Assembly (NCBI RefSeq): GCF_014529705.1
Contig: NZ_JAANIH010000017.1
Location: 80,658 to 144,657, forward strand
DNA from: Bradyrhizobium campsiandrae
Lineage (GTDB): Bacteria; Pseudomonadota; Alphaproteobacteria; Rhizobiales; Xanthobacteraceae
Length of the DNA: 64,000 bases
Direction: 5' to 3'
In this document: positions 25,908 to 34,684 of the stretch, piece after piece
Numbering within the stretch: the first letter of the stretch is position 1
How the letters are laid out: every line of letters begins with the position of its first letter
Notes under the pieces: generated by a model
Seen by the model: the letters and a program-made list of their open reading frames with translations, nothing else
What the model was told of the DNA's origin: nothing
The model's database searches: none
Program-made: the position numbers and the translations under genes

Positions 25908-27521
25908 GTGCCGCAGCCTTGCAACGTGCTCATGCTCTATCCGCTGTTCACCGCGGAATCCTTCTGGAGTTTTGGTGAGTCCTGCAAATTGATGGGCGTC
26001 CGGCGCCCGGCGGCTCCCCTCGGGCTGATCACCGTTGCGGCCATGCTGCCGGAGAGCTGGACGGTCAAGCTGATCGACTGCAACACGCAGCCTTTCGGTG
26101 ACGACGATCTCGCCTGGGCCGACGTGGTCTTCACGGGCGGCATGTTGCCGCAGCAGGCTGATACGCTGCGGCTGATCGAGACGTGCCGAGCCGCGGGCAA
26201 GCCGGTCGTGGTTGGCGGTCCGGATCCGACGTCGAGCCCGCACGTCTACGCTCGTGCCGATTTTCAGGTGCTGGGCGAGGCCGAAGGTGTGATCGACGAG
26301 TTCATCTCGGCCTGGGAGAGCGGGAAGCGCTCCGGCGTCTTTACCGCGCCGAAATTCCAGGCCGACGTCACCAAGACGCCGGTGCCGCGCTTCGACCTGC
26401 TCAAATTCGAAGACTATCTCTACCTCGGTGTACAGTATTCGCGTGGTTGTCCGTTCACCTGCGAGTTCTGCGATATCATCGAGCTCTACGGCCGTGTGCC
26501 GCGCACCAAGACGACCGAGCAGATGTTCGTCGAGCTCGAGCGGCTCTATCAGATGGGTTATCGCGGCCATCTCGACTTCGTCGACGACAATTTCATCGGC
26601 AACAAGAAGTCGCTGCGCCAGTTCCTGCCTCGGCTCGCCGAATGGCAGCGCGCACACGGCTATCCCTTCGAGCTGTCGACCGAAGCTTCGGTCAATCTGG
26701 CTGATGACCCCGAGCTCCTGGAACTGATGGGAGCGGCGAATTTCTTCGGCATCTTCGTCGGCATCGAAAGCCCCGATCCGGCAACCCTGGTCGCGATGCG
26801 GAAGAAACAGAACACGCGGCGCAACATCGCCGAGAGCATCCACAAGATCTACGCCGCCGGCATGCTCGTCACCGCGGGTTTCATCGTCGGCTTCGACAAC
26901 GAGAAGGTCTCGATGGCGGAAGCGATGATCGACTTCATCGAGGAGGCCGCCATTCCCGTCGCCATGGTCGGCCTGCTCTACGCGTTGCCGAACACCCAAC
27001 TCACTCGCCGGCTTGCCAAGGAGGGCCGGCTGCACGCGGGTCACGATCTCGCCTCGACGCAGGGCGGCGATCAGTGCACAGGCGGCATCAATTTCGATCC
27101 GGTGCGGCCGCTGCGGGATATCCTGATCGACTACAGGACCGTGCTGGAGCGGATCTACAGCCCGGCCGCTTATGCCGGCCGTGTCGATAAATTGATGACG
27201 TTGCTCGACCGATCAAGGCAGCGCCACGAGCTTGCCGAAGGCGACATCCGCGCGCGGGTCGGCGCGATGGAGACCGTGCATCGCGTCGTCACCGCGATTC
27301 CCGAGGCGCGCGGGCCGCTCTGGCAGACCTTCATGAATTGCGCCAAGCGAGATACCTCGTCGGCACGAATTGCCGTGCAGATGATCGCGGCCTATGCCCA
27401 TCTCGGGCCGTTCTCGCGCAAGGTCATCGATGCCATCGACGCGCGCCTGGCTGCGCTGGATGAGCAGATGCCGGTTCGGGCCGTTGCCGCCGGCACCGCC
27501 GCGGTGCGGAATCTGACCTGA
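25908..27521 (+). CDS. B12-binding radical SAM protein, HpnP (hopanoid C-2 methylase)-like
   Basis: 537 residues from a GTG start. Residues 1-135 form a cobalamin-binding-type Rossmann region (RRPAAPLGLITVAAMLP, VVVGGPDPTSSPHVY). The radical SAM domain has Cys181, Cys185 and Cys188 in YSRGCPFTCEFCDIIE, the CxxxCxxC motif that holds the 4Fe-4S cluster. The C-terminal part (GFIVGFDNEK, GLLYALPNTQLTRRL) matches the DUF4070 group that includes HpnP, which methylates hopanoids at C-2 in Rhodopseudomonas and Bradyrhizobium. No other hopanoid genes are adjacent, so it may be HpnP itself or a paralogue with another substrate. Confidence 0.7.
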   Translation: MPQPCNVLMLYPLFTAESFWSFGESCKLMGVRRPAAPLGLITVAAMLPESWTVKLIDCNTQPFGDDDLAWADVVFTGGMLPQQADTLRLIETCRAAGKPVVVGGPDPTSSPHVYARADFQVLGEAEGVIDEFISAWESGKRSGVFTAPKFQADVTKTPVPRFDLLKFEDYLYLGVQYSRGCPFTCEFCDIIELYGRVPRTKTTEQMFVELERLYQMGYRGHLDFVDDNFIGNKKSLRQFLPRLAEWQRAHGYPFELSTEASVNLADDPELLELMGAANFFGIFVGIESPDPATLVAMRKKQNTRRNIAESIHKIYAAGMLVTAGFIVGFDNEKVSMAEAMIDFIEEAAIPVAMVGLLYALPNTQLTRRLAKEGRLHAGHDLASTQGGDQCTGGINFDPVRPLRDILIDYRTVLERIYSPAAYAGRVDKLMTLLDRSRQRHELAEGDIRARVGAMETVHRVVTAIPEARGPLWQTFMNCAKRDTSSARIAVQMIAAYAHLGPFSRKVIDAIDARLAALDEQMPVRAVAAGTAAVRNLT

Positions 27522-27640
27522 CATCAGACGCTGCCGCCGAAATTCTCAGCCGCGATTGTGAGCCCGATGCTTGACAGCGCAACAACCTGGAGGCGATCGT
27601 TCTCCGGATAGCCCGGATTGCGGCGGCAGCGGAGCGCGGC

Positions 27641-29836
27641 ATGTTCAGGAAGGTGATCGGTGGGTCAATCGCGGCGATCGTCGCGATCTTTTTCCTCTTC
27701 AATTACCTGCCTTCGTTCGTCGCCGACTCCCTCTACAAGAACGTCGACGACATCACCGACGGGGAGATGCCTGCCACCGTCACCTCTTTTGAATCGGGAC
27801 CGGACGTCGTTAGCACGATCGGCGGCAGCGGGGAGGGACTGAATTGCAGCCTTCCTGCGCTGACCAACATCTTCTTCGACGGAAGCAGGGATTCCCGGGG
27901 CAAACGCCATCTCGTGTTGCAGCGTTTCCGGCAGGCCTGCGTCTTCCACGACCTCTGCTACCGCCACGGCCTCGCCACCTACGGCTATAACCAGAACGAT
28001 TGCGACCGCATCCTGCAGAATGCGGCGTTCCGGCTGTGCGTCTATATCCGCAACGGCAGCGGGACCGGCAGCGCGACCCGGTGCCAGACCGATTCGAAGA
28101 TGGTCCTGGCAGGTGTCAGCATGGGTGGATACAACGCCTTTCGCGGCTGGGATCGATCGACCTATTTCGAGTTCGAATCCGATCCGTTCCGTTCCGTTGG
28201 TTACCAGGCCAGCCGCGTCGTGGACCATCCGTTCAAGACCGTCGATCCCGTCAAATATCGCAACGATCCCGATCAGGTCATCCTGTCGTTTGAGAACGTT
28301 CGATCCGACATCGCCGTCACTTGCATGACCTGCGGACAACAGCCCGTGTTCGAATACACGCAGGATCCGAACGATGTCGATGCCGAGTTGCGCTCGGTCG
28401 GCGTGACGAAGCTGCCGGAGGCGTTGCTCAAGCGCGAGCCGATCTTGTCGGAAACTGTTCCGATCTGGCTGCCGCCGCGTCGCCATCATGCAGCGCCGCA
28501 CTTGCTGGTTGATGCCGCGGGCAAGGATCACCTGATCTGGATGAGCCGGAATAATCCGCAGGACACCATGTCCTGCATCGTCCGTTCCGATGCCGCGCGG
28601 CTTCTGACCAATACATTGCCACGGCGGGATCTGTGCTCGGTCGATTCCGGCTCGTCGCTGACCATGGTGGAGGTCGACATGTTCGCGACCTCGCCGCTGC
28701 CGATGGAAATTCCAGGTGCCGCGGACCCGATCTATGCGACGGCCATCAGCCCGCAGAAGACGGTCGACAACGATCTCAGCTTCTGCTCCCGCTCGGCATC
28801 CAGGCCGGTCGATCAAGCCGGTGGTGACGACCAATCGAAATGCATCAACTTCACGGGGGACGACGTCTCCAAGGGAGCAGCGCTCGGCGCATTCCAGGAC
28901 TTTCCGGTCATCCGTCCCGGACAGCAGATCGTCTTCGCACGTGACGTCGATCAGCGCACGGATTCGGCGCTGACGGCGCTTTGGCAGCGGGCCTTCGGGA
29001 ATACCTTTTCGCCGGGCGGGGCGCTACTCGTGATCGACGTCGCAGCGCCGGCCACGCCCAAGGGGCCCGCTTTGGCCAAGCTGAAGAAGATCGTCCGCTT
29101 TAACATTGACGACCGCTTCGACCCAATGATGCCGCTCACGCGCAAGGTCGACGATTTGCGCTTCCTGAGCCTGGAGGCATCGAAAGAGACTGTGCGCCTT
29201 CGGCAGATCGATTTCGCCGAGGACAATCCCGCCATCGGCACTATCAGGCTGACAATCGGCGGCGGGGACGTGGAGCTGGATCGCAGCTGGGTGGCAAGGC
29301 CGATGATGGTGCTGGAAACCCGGGAGGCGCAGGCCAAGACCAGGCTGGTGTTCTCGCGCGGCGAAATCGCGATCGATCCCGACAAGCCGGTCCGGCCCGA
29401 CGCAACGACGGAAGCGCTGACGTTGCAGACGCTGGTGTTCGAGCGCGACGCCGCGGCGCCGTCGGATGCGCCGTTCGTGAAATCAGCCGGCGCGACGTGC
29501 CGCATCACCTATGAGTTCGCACCTCACCACACCGACTGGCCTTGCTATCGCCCATTCGATCCCGATCGTTCGATGCGGGCCTCGCCGGCCGCGAGGATGC
29601 AGGCCTCGCAAATGCTGGTCGGCCATTTCTCGAAGAGCGCGGGCCACGCCATCGCGTTTCCCGATGCCTGCCTGAAGTCGGAGCCGATCATTCTCGCGCC
29701 GCAGGGAGATACATTCGTGCCCGTGAGCGACACCGCGGGCTGGGCCGGTCCGCCAAAGCTGAGACGGACGATCACATGCGGGCCGCTCGATGCGGCTTCC
29801 GTCGTGACCCGTCCGATCGTGCAGAAGGCGCCGTGA
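27641..29836 (+). CDS. Membrane-anchored protein with phospholipase A2-like motif, otherwise unknown
   Basis: 731 residues. Residues 7-30 form one hydrophobic segment (GGSIAAIVAIFFLFNYLPSF), a membrane anchor or uncleaved leader, so the rest is probably periplasmic. Residues 99-125 read ACVFHDLCYRHG, then NQNDCDRIL: a CxxHDxCY active-site-like motif with His103 and Asp104, then a second Cys-Asp pair, as in prokaryotic phospholipases A2. About a dozen more cysteines follow, fitting an oxidised compartment. The remaining 600 residues are not recognised. It may release fatty acids from phospholipids. It stands alone, ending 8 bases before the convergent MFS gene. Confidence 0.6.
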   Translation: MFRKVIGGSIAAIVAIFFLFNYLPSFVADSLYKNVDDITDGEMPATVTSFESGPDVVSTIGGSGEGLNCSLPALTNIFFDGSRDSRGKRHLVLQRFRQACVFHDLCYRHGLATYGYNQNDCDRILQNAAFRLCVYIRNGSGTGSATRCQTDSKMVLAGVSMGGYNAFRGWDRSTYFEFESDPFRSVGYQASRVVDHPFKTVDPVKYRNDPDQVILSFENVRSDIAVTCMTCGQQPVFEYTQDPNDVDAELRSVGVTKLPEALLKREPILSETVPIWLPPRRHHAAPHLLVDAAGKDHLIWMSRNNPQDTMSCIVRSDAARLLTNTLPRRDLCSVDSGSSLTMVEVDMFATSPLPMEIPGAADPIYATAISPQKTVDNDLSFCSRSASRPVDQAGGDDQSKCINFTGDDVSKGAALGAFQDFPVIRPGQQIVFARDVDQRTDSALTALWQRAFGNTFSPGGALLVIDVAAPATPKGPALAKLKKIVRFNIDDRFDPMMPLTRKVDDLRFLSLEASKETVRLRQIDFAEDNPAIGTIRLTIGGGDVELDRSWVARPMMVLETREAQAKTRLVFSRGEIAIDPDKPVRPDATTEALTLQTLVFERDAAAPSDAPFVKSAGATCRITYEFAPHHTDWPCYRPFDPDRSMRASPAARMQASQMLVGHFSKSAGHAIAFPDACLKSEPIILAPQGDTFVPVSDTAGWAGPPKLRRTITCGPLDAASVVTRPIVQKAP

Positions 29837-29844
29837 GATACGGC

Positions 29845-31281
29845 CTACTTCACCGCCAGCCGCAAGAAGCTCATCACGCTGCCGAGCGCGGCAAAGCCGG
29901 CACCGAGCGCCAGCGCGACGGTCGCACCGCTGTGACCGGCGAGGGCGAAGCACGCCGCGGCGAGCGCCGCGCCGGTGGTTTGCCCGGTCAGGCGCGCCGT
30001 GGCGACGATGCCCGAGGCGCTGCCGCTGCGATGCGGCGGCGCGCTTCCCATCACCGCCTTCATATTGGGCGCCTGGAAGAAGCCGAAGCCCATGCCGCAG
30101 ATCGCCATCCGCCAGACGATGTCAGGAACGCTCGGGCTCGCCGGCAGCAACGCCAGCAGCGCCATGCCGAGGCCGAGCAGCACGAGCCCGATGCCTCCGA
30201 GCAGGCCGACCGCGTAGCGGTCGGACAGGCGACCGGCGATCGGCGCCATGATGCCGACCACCAGCGGCCAGGGCGTCATGAAGAAGCCGGTCTCGACCTG
30301 CGAGCGTCCGAGCACGTCCTCGAAATAGAACGGCAGCGAGACGAAGGCGAGGCCCTGCACCACAAAGGAGCAGACCGCGGTCGCGGCCGACAGCGCGAAC
30401 ATCGGCCGGGCGAACAGGTCGATCGGCAGCATCGGTGCGGGGTGGTCGGCGTGACGGCGCGTCAGGATGAAGCCGAGCGCGAGGGCCGAGACCAACTCGA
30501 TGCCGACGATGATCGGCGACAGATTATGCGCGGCGCTGCCGATGCCGGTGATGAACAGGCCGAGGCAGGCGGCGGCGAGCAGCGCGCCGGGAAAATCAAA
30601 GCCGTGATCGGCGCGCGGCGTCTTCGGCAGCATCGCAAAGCCGATGCCGGCAGCGACGAGGCCGAACGGGATGTTGACGGCGAACAGCCACGGCCACGGG
30701 CCGACCGCCAGGATCGCCGACGCAATCGAGGGGCCGAAGGTGAAGGCGGTGGCGACCACCAGCGCGTTGTGGCCGAAGCCGCGGCCCTGCATCCGGCCGG
30801 GATAGACGAAGCGCACCAGCGCCGTGTTGACGCTCATGATGCCGCTGGCCCCGAGGCCCTGCAGGGTGCGCGCGACCAGCAGGCTGTCCAGCGACCAGGC
30901 TACCGCGCAGAACAGCGAGGCGATGGTGAACAGCACGAGGCCGCCGAGATAGATGCGCTGGTGCCCGACGATCTCGCCGAGCGCCCCGAGCGGCAGCAAC
31001 GTTGCCACCAGCGCGATCTGGTAGACGTTGACCACCCAAACCGACTGCTCCGGGCTGACATGCAGATCGGCCGCAATGGCAGGCAGTGCGATGTTGGCGA
31101 TCGCGGTGTCGAGCGAGGCCATCGCCAGCGCGGTGAAGATCGCCGCGATCGCCCAGCGGCGCTGCTCGGCCGGCAGGCCATCGGCAACAGGGTGATCGGG
31201 CTGGCGCGCAGCGGCAGGTAACGTTGATGTCATTGCCTCAGCGCTTTGCTCCGGCGGTCTGGCGTCGATGGTCTGAGGCAT
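29845..31281 (-). CDS. MFS drug exporter, DHA2 (EmrB/QacA) type
   Basis: 478 residues with about 14 membrane helices. Motif A-like and motif C-like segments (LDTAIANIALPAIAADL, GASGIMSVNTALVRF) place it in the 14-helix drug:proton antiporter group. It exports hydrophobic compounds out of the cytoplasm. An alternative ATG at 31233 is possible; neither has a good ribosome site. It runs divergent to the dehydrogenase gene at 31372, and an inverted repeat lies between the two starts. Confidence 0.85.
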   Translation of the reverse strand: MPQTIDARPPEQSAEAMTSTLPAAARQPDHPVADGLPAEQRRWAIAAIFTALAMASLDTAIANIALPAIAADLHVSPEQSVWVVNVYQIALVATLLPLGALGEIVGHQRIYLGGLVLFTIASLFCAVAWSLDSLLVARTLQGLGASGIMSVNTALVRFVYPGRMQGRGFGHNALVVATAFTFGPSIASAILAVGPWPWLFAVNIPFGLVAAGIGFAMLPKTPRADHGFDFPGALLAAACLGLFITGIGSAAHNLSPIIVGIELVSALALGFILTRRHADHPAPMLPIDLFARPMFALSAATAVCSFVVQGLAFVSLPFYFEDVLGRSQVETGFFMTPWPLVVGIMAPIAGRLSDRYAVGLLGGIGLVLLGLGMALLALLPASPSVPDIVWRMAICGMGFGFFQAPNMKAVMGSAPPHRSGSASGIVATARLTGQTTGAALAAACFALAGHSGATVALALGAGFAALGSVMSFLRLAVK

Positions 31282-31308
31282 GTACTACGCCTGAGGCTGC
31301 TTCCACAG

Positions 31309-31335
31309 GCGCATGCTTGCATGCATTGTATGCGC
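31309..31335. promoter_or_regulatory. Candidate operator (inverted repeat) between divergent genes
   Basis: GCGCATGC at 31309-31316 pairs with GTATGCGC at 31328-31335 (7 of 8 matched) around an 11-base centre. It lies between the starts of the MFS and dehydrogenase genes, where a repressor could control both. The ATGC/GTAT wording is reminiscent of GntR-family sites, but no regulator gene is adjacent. Confidence 0.35.
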
Positions 31336-31371
31336 GACGATCAGACGCCGCTTTCGGAAGGGAGATCACCC

Positions 31372-32433
31372 ATGCAAATCGTCGTTCTGCCGGGGGACGG
31401 CATCGGGCCGGAGATCACGACCGCGACATCGGGCGTGCTGCGCGCCGCGTCCGAGCGCTTCCAGCTCAATTTGCGGCTGGAGCAGCACGCCGTCGGACAT
31501 GCCAGCCTGAAGCTGTCGGGCACGACGGTGCGCCCGGAGCTGCTCGACATCGTCCGCGCCGCCGACGGCCTGATCCTCGGACCGACCGCGACCTTCGACT
31601 TCAAGGACGAGGCGCATGGCGAGATCAATCCGTCGAGGCACTTCCGCAAGAACCTCGACCTCTACGCCAATGTCAGGCCCGCGCGCACCTATGCAGGCCG
31701 TCCCGGCCGCGTCGGTGACTTCGATCTGGTCGTCGTTCGCGAGAACACGGAGGGCTTCTACGCCGACCGCAACATGGAGCAGGGCAGCGGCGAGATGCTG
31801 GTCACGCCCGACGTTGCGATCTCGCTGCGCCGGATCACGCGGGCGTGCTGTGAGCGCATCGCGCACGCGGCCTGCCGCCTGGCGATGAAACGACGAAAGC
31901 ATCTCACCATCGTGCACAAGGCCAATGTACTCAAGATCGGCGACGGCATGTTCCTCGATATCTGCCGGGCGGTGGCGAAGGCGTATCCCGGGCTCGCGGT
32001 CGACGACATCCTCGTCGATGCCATGATGGCGCATGTGGTGCGCAGCCCCGAGCGCTTCGACGTCATCGTCTCGACCAACATGTTCGGCGACATCCTGTCC
32101 GATCTCACCGCGGAGCTGTCGGGCAGCCTCGGTCTCGGCGGCTCGCTCAATGTCGGCGACCGCTACGCCATGGCGCAGGCCGCCCATGGCTCGGCCCCCG
32201 ATATCGCAGGGCAGGACGTCGCCAATCCGGTCTCGCTGATCCTCTCGACCGCGCTGCTGCTCGCCTGGCATGGCGAGAGGAGCGGCGCGGTCCGCTACGA
32301 GGAAGCGGCGCGTGCGATCGAGGCGGCGGTGGCGAAGGCGCTAGGTGAGGGCAGGGCGACGCGCGACGTCGGCGGCAGGCTCGGCACGATCGCAGCGGGC
32401 GCTGCGATCGCGGAGATCCTGCAGGCGGAGTGA
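31372..32433 (+). CDS. Isocitrate/isopropylmalate-family dehydrogenase (tartrate dehydrogenase-like)
   Basis: 353 residues from the ATG at 31372, with GGGAG about 9 bases upstream. The family pattern is complete: VVLPGDGIGPEI at the start, RENTEGFY, the Lys in IVHKANVLK and the Mg2+/Asp loop VDAMMAHVV. The product oxidatively decarboxylates or oxidises a 2-hydroxyacid with NAD(P). It is too short and too different from standard Icd; relatives include tartrate/malate and homoisocitrate dehydrogenases. The substrate is not clear. It is divergent from an MFS exporter with a possible shared operator. Confidence 0.8.
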   Translation: MQIVVLPGDGIGPEITTATSGVLRAASERFQLNLRLEQHAVGHASLKLSGTTVRPELLDIVRAADGLILGPTATFDFKDEAHGEINPSRHFRKNLDLYANVRPARTYAGRPGRVGDFDLVVVRENTEGFYADRNMEQGSGEMLVTPDVAISLRRITRACCERIAHAACRLAMKRRKHLTIVHKANVLKIGDGMFLDICRAVAKAYPGLAVDDILVDAMMAHVVRSPERFDVIVSTNMFGDILSDLTAELSGSLGLGGSLNVGDRYAMAQAAHGSAPDIAGQDVANPVSLILSTALLLAWHGERSGAVRYEEAARAIEAAVAKALGEGRATRDVGGRLGTIAAGAAIAEILQAE

Positions 32434-32594
32434 GCCGCAACTGCTTTTGTCAGACGGCCAGAACAAGAGACCGAAAACAACCCCATGCACAGTAGAACGC
32501 CCTTGAAAGTAAAGGGCTTCTTCAGAGGTGGAGGCAACGACCCCTCGAATCGCGTCGACGTTGACACGTCGGGCAAAACACCGGCACGACACCA

Positions 32595-33616
32595 TCACAG
32601 CTTTTTGCTCTGAAGCCAGGTGCGGATGGCCTCGATGAGTTCCGCCTTGCGTTCCAGCGGCAGCCAATGCCCGGCGGCCAAACTCGTCACGGTAAGGTCC
32701 GGGCAGGCCGCGCGCATCGGGTCACCTTGGCGATTTCCGGTGATGCTGCAGATCTGATCGAAGTCGCCGTTGATGAACAACACCGGCTGCGACAGGCGGC
32801 CGCCATCGGGTGCCTTGCGCGCGTAGGTGATGTTGGCATCGTCGTTCAGGTACCACGCGCAGGACGAACGGAAGCCGTGAGCCCGAAACGACTGCACCAG
32901 CACGTCGAGGTCCCCCGGCGGCCAAAGAGCCGGATCGGGCTCAGTCGGCGGGGCGTGGTGTGCGGCGCCAAAGCGCCCTCCGTTGCGCGTAATCGTCGCG
33001 CTCGGCGAAGGCTTGCCGATCCCAGCGGGGTTGCCTGGTCGAAAGATCGACGCCAGCGATGCGGCAGGGTCTGCATCGAGGTCTGCGACTGCCGCTTTGA
33101 AGTGCGTCGTGTAGTAGCGGTAGTAGTCCCATTGGCCGTCCGGATATTGGTCGGCCGGGTAAATCGTTCGGTCGACCAGCGGGACGACCGTGCGCAGGGC
33201 GTGCCCCGCGGGTTGATAGGCCAGCGAGGTCAGCACGACGCCACGGCTGCGCCTGGGCTCATGCGCGGCCAGTTCACCGACCACAACACAGCCCCAGTCG
33301 TGGCCAACCCAGATCGCAGACTTGCCGCCAAGGTGGTCGTGGAGTTCCGCAATGTCTGCCACGACCTCCTCGATGGCGTAGGCGTCGTTGTCTGCAGGCG
33401 TGGAGGAGCCGCCGTAGCCGCGCAGACGGCGGCGAACGCATCCATCTGAGCGCGCCACATCAAGCCGATGGTCGGCCAGCCATGGACGAAGATCATCAGC
33501 GGTCCGTCGGCCGGCCCACATTCGTGGTAATGCGTTGTCTGACGAGGCGAGCTGAAAGCACGTTGGTTGAGCCTTGGCCCGGCTCTAGAACTGATCGGTC
33601 GAAGTGGGTCCGTCAT
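32595..33616 (-). pseudogene. Alpha/beta hydrolase (epoxide-hydrolase-like), frameshifted by a short deletion
   Basis: The N-terminal part (from ATG 33616: TTHYHECGPADGP, FVHGWPTIGLMW, MDAFAA) and the C-terminal part (RLRGYGGSSTP, VGHDWGCVVVGEL, the late NGDFDQI and GHWLP) are both well conserved but lie in different frames. The break is at 33426-33427, between FAA and LRGYGG. Relatives have about ten residues here (a GWRCVAPD-type segment), while only two bases remain, so roughly 28 bases seem to be missing. The nucleophile motif GHDWG (Asp) and final His are intact. The gene is thus inactive unless this is a sequencing error. It points away from the ABC importer. Confidence 0.8.
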
Positions 33617-33858
33617 GGTCGAACCAATCCGGTCGGATTCAGATGGTTCCCGAACGTGCCGCGCTCCAGATGTCAGAGCTGACTACATTCGATAGCGTCG
33701 GCTGGCGCGCCTGGCACGACCGGACGGACGTTGACCGCGCGTTGCAGCTTGCAGGCGGTAGGCTGCGGGTTCGGCTGCCGGCACATGCATTTCATTCGGG
33801 CAACGAAGCTCAAACTCTCGCCACCGGCCTCGGCTTGCTCATTTCGGCGGCTTGGAAT

Positions 33859-33870
33859 ATGTATAGACAT
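33859..33870. promoter_or_regulatory. Operator copy 1, ATGTATAGACAT
   Basis: An imperfect 12-base palindrome that ends 22 bases before the importer ATPase ATG (33893). The wider string GGAATATGT-A-TAGACAT is found again, with one base changed, before the cyclodeaminase gene at the other end of the module (38477-38493). It resembles GntR-type operators and could be a shared repressor site. Confidence 0.55.
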
Positions 33871-33892
33871 GTTGGCTTGAGGGTTGATCGGC

Positions 33893-34684
33893 ATGGACGA
33901 TCGCGTGCTTGTGTTCGACGGGATAGGACAGGATTTTCCGTCGCCAGGGCAGCGAACCCAAATTCGCGTGCTGGACGGGATCAGCTTCGAAGCGGCCCGC
34001 GGCAAGTTCATCGCCGTCATCGGGCCGAGCGGGTGCGGGAAAAGCACGCTGCTCCAGATGGCTGCCGGCCTGCTCCTTCCAACGCGGGGCACGGTCCATC
34101 ATCATGGTCGCAAGGTCACGTCGATCAACACAGAGGTCGGTTTCGTGCCGCAGCAGGCGCAGTTGCTGCCGTGGAAGACGCTCGGCGAAAACGTCGAGTT
34201 GCCGCTGGTGCTGCGCGGCGTCCCCGCGCAGGAGCGGCAGAAACGGGTTGACGATGTACTTGGTTCGGTGGGGCTGACGGGTTTCGAGCAACATTTTCCG
34301 AGCCAGCTCTCCGGCGGCATGCAGAAGCGCGGATCGATCGCACGGACGCTCGTCTATCGTCCCGACGTGATCCTGATGGACGAGCCATTCGGCGCACTCG
34401 ATGCGCAAACGCGCATGGTGATGCAAAGCGACCTCCAGACCTTGTCCATGGAAGCCGGCGCCACCGTCATCTTCGTCACGCATGACATTACGGAAGCGGT
34501 GCTGCTGGCCGACAACGTCGTTGTCCTGAGCCAACGGCCGTCACGGCTGCTCGCCAATATCGCGATCGACCTGCCCCGACCGCGCAACATGTTCGAGCCG
34601 TTCAAGAATCCCGGCTTTGCCGCCGCCTACGATGCGGTCTGGACCGAATTCCGCTCCCAGATCCAGGCAGGACAGATCCATTGA
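33893..34684 (+). CDS. ABC importer ATPase, TauB/SsuB/NrtD type
   Basis: 263 residues from ATG 33893; GAGGG (33879-33883) lies 9 bases before it, while an upstream TTG has no room for a ribosome site. Walker A is GPSGCGKST (about residues 44-52), the signature is LSGGMQKR and Walker B is VILMDEPFGALD, followed by the H-loop THD. The family drives uptake of nitrate, sulfonates, taurine, thiamine precursors and similar compounds. The stop overlaps the permease start (TTGA). The operator at 33859 lies just upstream. Confidence 0.9.
   Translation: MDDRVLVFDGIGQDFPSPGQRTQIRVLDGISFEAARGKFIAVIGPSGCGKSTLLQMAAGLLLPTRGTVHHHGRKVTSINTEVGFVPQQAQLLPWKTLGENVELPLVLRGVPAQERQKRVDDVLGSVGLTGFEQHFPSQLSGGMQKRGSIARTLVYRPDVILMDEPFGALDAQTRMVMQSDLQTLSMEAGATVIFVTHDITEAVLLADNVVVLSQRPSRLLANIAIDLPRPRNMFEPFKNPGFAAAYDAVWTEFRSQIQAGQIH

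Noticed and set aside
33604..34251. 215-codon plus-strand frame overlapping the importer ATPase
   Set aside because: Overlaps an ATPase with intact Walker motifs and shows no homology-like pattern.
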